Of a stretch of 64,000 nucleotides of DNA, positions 60,829 through 64,000 are shown piece after piece. The first letter of the stretch is position 1; every line of letters begins with the position of its first letter. The notes under the pieces are model-generated. The model saw only the letters and a list, made by a program, of their open reading frames with translations, was not told where the DNA came from and did not search any database. Source of the stretch: Asticcacaulis benevestitus DSM 16100 = ATCC BAA-896 (GTDB lineage: Bacteria; Pseudomonadota; Alphaproteobacteria; Caulobacterales; Caulobacteraceae); the NCBI RefSeq assembly GCF_000376105.1, contig NZ_AQWM01000011.1:20250-84249 (forward strand). The letters run 5' to 3'. The translations under genes and the position numbers were made by a program.

Positions 60829-61377
60829 CGCCAGCATCTTCTTGACGAAGTCGACATAGCCGTCCATCCAGCCCTGCAGGAACTTCTGCGTGCCTTCGTT
60901 GATGTCGCCGCTTTCGGTAAAGAAGCCGTCCTTGACCGTCAGATAGACCTCGGCGCCGGAATAGACGTTGACGCCCACAGCAGCCAGCACATCGCGCAGA
61001 TGCGCCTGCATCACCGCCGTGCCGATGCCGCCCGGTGAAGCGCCGAAGAGGCCAGCGGGCTTCTGGCCCCAGGCGTTATGGCCATAAGGGCGCGAACCGA
61101 CATCGATGGCGTTTTTCAGCACGCCCGGCAGGGAGCGATTATATTCCGGCGAGATGAAGAGCAGGGCATCCGCCGCAGCCACCTTGGCACGGAAGTCATC
61201 GACGACCGGCGAGGGATCGCTCTCGAAATCCTGATTGTAGAGTGGCAGACCGCCGATCTCGATAAAATTGAAGACGAAACCGGGCGCCTTGAGCTTGACC
61301 ACGCCGTTCGCCAGCTTGCGGTTGATCGACTCTTTGCGCAGGCTGCCGACGATAACGGCGACCGAAATATCACTCAT
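60826..61377 (-). CDS. NADPH-dependent FMN reductase (chromate reductase-like)
   Basis: A 183-residue flavodoxin-fold reductase. The FMN phosphate loop is VGSLRKESINRKLA near residue 10, and the isoalloxazine contacts are SPEYNRSLPGVLKNAIDVGS near residue 75 and PAGLFGASPGGIGT near residue 107. Such enzymes (ChrR/YieF/AzoR-like) reduce quinones, chromate or azo dyes with NADPH. The natural substrate is unknown. It is a single gene; its stop lies in the T-run of the ridA terminator. Confidence 0.9.
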   Translation of the reverse strand: MSDISVAVIVGSLRKESINRKLANGVVKLKAPGFVFNFIEIGGLPLYNQDFESDPSPVVDDFRAKVAAADALLFISPEYNRSLPGVLKNAIDVGSRPYGHNAWGQKPAGLFGASPGGIGTAVMQAHLRDVLAAVGVNVYSGAEVYLTVKDGFFTESGDINEGTQKFLQGWMDGYVDFVKKMLA

Positions 61378-61426
61378 GAGGGACTCCTAATTTTAACGCT
61401 GTTTATGTGCTGGCCACAGGCGCCGG

Positions 61427-62521
61427 TCAAATAGCGTTTTCGTGCAGGCGCTGTTTGAGAAAGGCGAGCACGAGAATCTCTTCCGACGTCAGTTGCGCAT
61501 AGTTGGCTTGCATCGAGGCGTCGATGTCGCGGCTGATCTGCGCGATCAGGCTGCCGTCCAGGTAGGCATCGATAATCTGCGGATGGATATAGCTCTTGCG
61601 GCAGACGGTCGGGGTGTTGCCGAGTTTTTTCGCGACATGCTCAATGGCTGCCACGACGTTTTTCTTGGCCTGGGCTTCGCTGTCGTAGTGGGCGTAGTCC
61701 TGCAAGGCCATGGCGGCCAGAACCGTGCCGGTCCAGGTACGGAAATCCTTGGCGGTGAAGGGTTCGCCGGTCACGGCCTGCAAATAGGCGTTGACATCGC
61801 CGGAGGTGACATCGCGCACAGTGCCGTTGTCATCGACATATTTAAACAGTTCCTGGCCTTCGATATCGGCGCAGGCCTTGACGACCCTGGCGATGCGACG
61901 ATCGGCCAGTTTCAGGTTCCATTCCTTGCCGGACTTGCCGCGAAAGCGGAACCGGATCGTGTGGCCTTCGACGTCGACATGCTTGTGGTGTAGGGTGGTG
62001 AGGCCGTAGGACTTGTTGGTCTTGGCGTATTCATCATTGCCGACACGGATCAGGGTCTTTTCCAGCAGGGTGACGACTGTGGCCAGCACCTTGTCGCGCG
62101 TCAGGCCGCGCTGGCTCATATGTTCGTGGGTGATCTCGCGCAGCTTGGGCAGAAACTCGCCAAAAGCCAGGATGTGGCTGAATTTCGAGGCCTCGCGCAA
62201 GGCGCGCCAGTCGCCGTGATAGCGGTATTGCTTGCGACGGCGCGCATCCAGACCAGTGGCCTGCATATGGCCATTGGCATGCGGGCAGATCCAGACATTC
62301 TTGTAAGCCGGCGGAATGGCCAGCTTGCGGATACGGGTGATGACCGCCTCGTCGCGGATGTGCTCACCCTTGGTGTCGAAGAACAGGACGTGCTTTCCAT
62401 GTTTGCGACGCGTGAAACCCGGCGTCTGATCGCTGACATAGCGCAAACCTTGCGCTTTGGCCTGCGCGGCGCCATCGAGGACGGGCGGGGTTTCCAGATT
62501 GAGCAGGGCGGCGGTTTTCAT
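61427..62521 (-). CDS. DNA topoisomerase IB (poxvirus-like)
   Basis: A 364-residue type IB topoisomerase. It has the N-terminal beta domain (GLRYVSDQTPGFTRRKHGKH) and the catalytic domain with VRVGNDEYAKTNKSYGLTTL near residue 155, FRFRGKSGKEW near residue 200, KDFRTWTGTVLAAMAL near residue 262 and the nucleophile Tyr311 in CRKSYIHPQIIDAYL. It relaxes supercoils of both signs through a 3'-phosphotyrosine. Bacterial copies are accessory to the type IA enzyme, which is also encoded in this window (43216-45927). Confidence 0.92.
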   Translation of the reverse strand: MKTAALLNLETPPVLDGAAQAKAQGLRYVSDQTPGFTRRKHGKHVLFFDTKGEHIRDEAVITRIRKLAIPPAYKNVWICPHANGHMQATGLDARRRKQYRYHGDWRALREASKFSHILAFGEFLPKLREITHEHMSQRGLTRDKVLATVVTLLEKTLIRVGNDEYAKTNKSYGLTTLHHKHVDVEGHTIRFRFRGKSGKEWNLKLADRRIARVVKACADIEGQELFKYVDDNGTVRDVTSGDVNAYLQAVTGEPFTAKDFRTWTGTVLAAMALQDYAHYDSEAQAKKNVVAAIEHVAKKLGNTPTVCRKSYIHPQIIDAYLDGSLIAQISRDIDASMQANYAQLTSEEILVLAFLKQRLHENAI

Positions 62522-62640
62522 AGCCTTAAGGCTGAAACAGGCGCACTGGGAAAACGATAGGGAAGAAGGGTTCCGTTTGTAGGCGGGACATAAAGACGCT
62601 AAACTTCAGATCAGACCAGAGGAACGGGGGGAGGGCAACC

Positions 62641-63255
62641 ATGAGTCTGAGAGCGATAAAGGTCTATTTTGCCGCAGCGATCGTGATGGTAACGGTCGGC
62701 GCGCCGGTCGCCGGTCATGGCCTGGCTTTGAAGCCCTCGGCGGCCGCGACGGTTTCAAACCCTCTTAAGGCTTTTCCGAATACGACTGTAAGGTATTACA
62801 ACGTCACGGGTACCGATGTCCGCTCCATTCGCGCCTATATGAATGCGCACGGAGCGAAAGACCCAAATGACGGTGGCGTTTTTGACGCCATGACGCGCTG
62901 GCATATCTCCTGGCGCTGGCCTGTCATCAACGGCGTCTGTCAGACGTCACAGGTCCGGATGAGATTTTCGGCCGATGTGCTGTTGCCGCGACTGACCACA
63001 ATTGACGCCCTGACACCAGAGGTCCGGAACGACTGGAATCGCTACATGTCGGCGTTGATCACCCATGAGACCGGCCATATCCGACACGCTTACGAACACA
63101 TGGATGAGGTTGCGGCGGCGATCAGACCCGCTGGATGCGCCGATGCCAACAGGGTGGGACAAGCGGCTGTTAAGCGTCTGAATCAATATGATATAGAGTA
63201 TGATCGTGAGACACGTCATGGCGAAACCCAGGGCGCGATATTCCCGTTGCGTTGA
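62641..63255 (+). CDS. Secreted DUF922-type putative zinc metalloprotease
   Basis: A 204-residue protein with an N-terminal signal or anchor (VYFAAAIVMVTVGAPVAGHG). It matches DUF922: VRYYNVTGTDVRSIRAYMNA near residue 50, DAMTRWHISWRW near residue 82 and the metal-site HETGHIRHAYEH with His142, Glu143 and His146. The two cysteines GVCQT and AGCAD may pair. Such proteins are predicted periplasmic proteases, but no substrate is known to me. The start codon follows GGGGGGAGGGCAACC, a strong ribosome site. It is a single gene. Confidence 0.78.
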   Translation: MSLRAIKVYFAAAIVMVTVGAPVAGHGLALKPSAAATVSNPLKAFPNTTVRYYNVTGTDVRSIRAYMNAHGAKDPNDGGVFDAMTRWHISWRWPVINGVCQTSQVRMRFSADVLLPRLTTIDALTPEVRNDWNRYMSALITHETGHIRHAYEHMDEVAAAIRPAGCADANRVGQAAVKRLNQYDIEYDRETRHGETQGAIFPLR

Positions 63256-63353
63256 AGGCAGGTGCATAGGCGGCTGATATAAATACCGGTTCATCTGACG
63301 GCCTGGCCATGTTAAACCTAGGCTCCGGGGCGCTTTCAACGAGAGACACAATC

Positions 63354-64000
63354 ATGACGGATAAGCCAGATATGCCTGCCTCGGATAGCTTCAAGCCCGA
63401 GGTCCTGCAACTGTTCGACAAGTATGTGCACGGCCTTATGGACCGTCGCGCTTTCCTCACCCAATGTGCGCAATATACTGCCGGTGCCGCCGGTGCGGTG
63501 GCCACCCTGGCGGCGCTGACGCCCAATTTTGCCCGGGCCCAGCAGGTCAAACCCGATGATGCGCGCCTGAAAACGGAATGGGTCGAGATCGCGTCACCCA
63601 GTGGCTACGGCAAGATCAAGGCCTATGTCGTGCGGCCTTTGAAGTCTGAAGGCAAGCTTCCGGTAGTGCTGGTGGTGCATGAAAACCGCGGCCTGAATCC
63701 GCATATCGAGGATATAGCCCGTCGTCTGACCCTCGATAACTTCATCGCCATCGCGCCGGATGCCCTGACCACGCTCGGCGGTTATCCCGGTGACGAAGAC
63801 AAGGCGCGGGCGCTCTTTGGCCAACTGGATCAGGCGAAGACGCGCGAAGATTTCGTGGCGGCTGCGCATTACGCGGAGACGGTCGCGGGCGGCAATGGCG
63901 CTCTGGGCGTTGTCGGCTTCTGTTATGGTGGTGGCATCGCCAACCTTCTGGCGACCAAGCTGCCGAGGCTTAAGGCCGCCGTGCCGTTCTATGGCTCGCC
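63354..64000 (+). CDS. Dienelactone hydrolase family protein, Tat-exported, partial
   Basis: The first 215 codons of a gene cut by the right edge. It begins with a Tat-type signal (DRRAFLTQ at residues 30-37, then a hydrophobic stretch to NFARAQQ). The alpha/beta-hydrolase fold of the DLH family follows: VVLVVHENRGLNPHIEDIAR near residue 104, APDALTTLGGYPGDED near residue 134 and the nucleophile Cys190 in VVGFCYGGG. The last catalytic His lies outside. DLH enzymes open cyclic lactones, but many exported ones have unknown substrates. A weak AACGAGAG site precedes the ATG. Confidence 0.85.
   Translation, partial: MTDKPDMPASDSFKPEVLQLFDKYVHGLMDRRAFLTQCAQYTAGAAGAVATLAALTPNFARAQQVKPDDARLKTEWVEIASPSGYGKIKAYVVRPLKSEGKLPVVLVVHENRGLNPHIEDIARRLTLDNFIAIAPDALTTLGGYPGDEDKARALFGQLDQAKTREDFVAAAHYAETVAGGNGALGVVGFCYGGGIANLLATKLPRLKAAVPFYGS

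Overview
The window is ordinary chromosomal DNA of an alphaproteobacterium, most likely Caulobacteraceae and possibly Asticcacaulis-like. The supports are high GC, a pair of UrcA-family secreted proteins, a NodT-type efflux operon with a TetR repressor, CydX/long-Q-loop cytochrome bd, and the pyr-plsY-dprA-topA and ruvX-gatCA neighbourhoods. The genus is inferred from gene content, not from any marker gene. I see no rRNA, tRNA, CRISPR array, prophage, integrase or transposase.

Layout. 0-5 kb: a probable lysine/pipecolate catabolic module. AmaA-like oxidase, AmaB-like semialdehyde dehydrogenase and the start of glutaryl-CoA dehydrogenase read leftwards; a LysR regulator and an ornithine-cyclodeaminase-family imine reductase read rightwards. 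5-8 kb: threonine-to-glycine pair kbl-tdh with an XRE-cupin regulator. 8-11.2 kb: a lone PaaC-like protein, a secreted GH18 enzyme and an RhtA-like exporter. 11.3-17.5 kb: tyrosine degradation, read leftwards as aminotransferase, HppD, HmgA, FahA, MaiA and a Rieske protein. 17.7-19.5 kb: secreted polysaccharide deacetylase and isoaspartyl peptidase. 19.7-24.9 kb: nodT-emrA-emrB drug efflux operon and divergent TetR gene. 25-31.3 kb: cydDC facing away from cydABX. 31.5-34 kb: NDP-sugar dehydratase and moaDEC. 34-40.4 kb: tamA-tamB.

40.7-43.1 kb: ada, a 2OG-Fe(II) oxygenase and alkB, with alkB interrupted by an amber codon. 43.2-51.3 kb: topA, a dprA broken by a stop and two frameshifts, plsY, and a pyrB-small membrane gene-pyrC' operon joined by ATGA overlaps. 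51.4-53.7 kb: PEP-mutase/isocitrate-lyase-family enzyme, AEC transporter and ruvX. 54-57 kb: tandem UrcA proteins and gatCA. 57-64 kb: small envelope proteins, an OPT transporter, RidA, FMN reductase, topoisomerase IB, a DUF922 metalloprotease-like protein and a partial Tat-exported dienelactone hydrolase.

The most unusual signals are between genes. A composite palindromic element occurs in two full copies and one partial copy, and its ends supply stop codons to flanking genes. Two MITE-like elements share a GATCCACAGAT end. Several GC-rich long inverted repeats sit at gene 3' ends. Three 10-mers lie at exact 18-bp spacing upstream of the UrcA pair, and an 18-bp inverted repeat brackets the efflux promoter. 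I found no clear novel multi-gene defence or mobile system; the best leads are the two broken DNA-repair/uptake genes, the lone paaC, the small membrane gene inside the pyr operon, and the stop-donating repeats.
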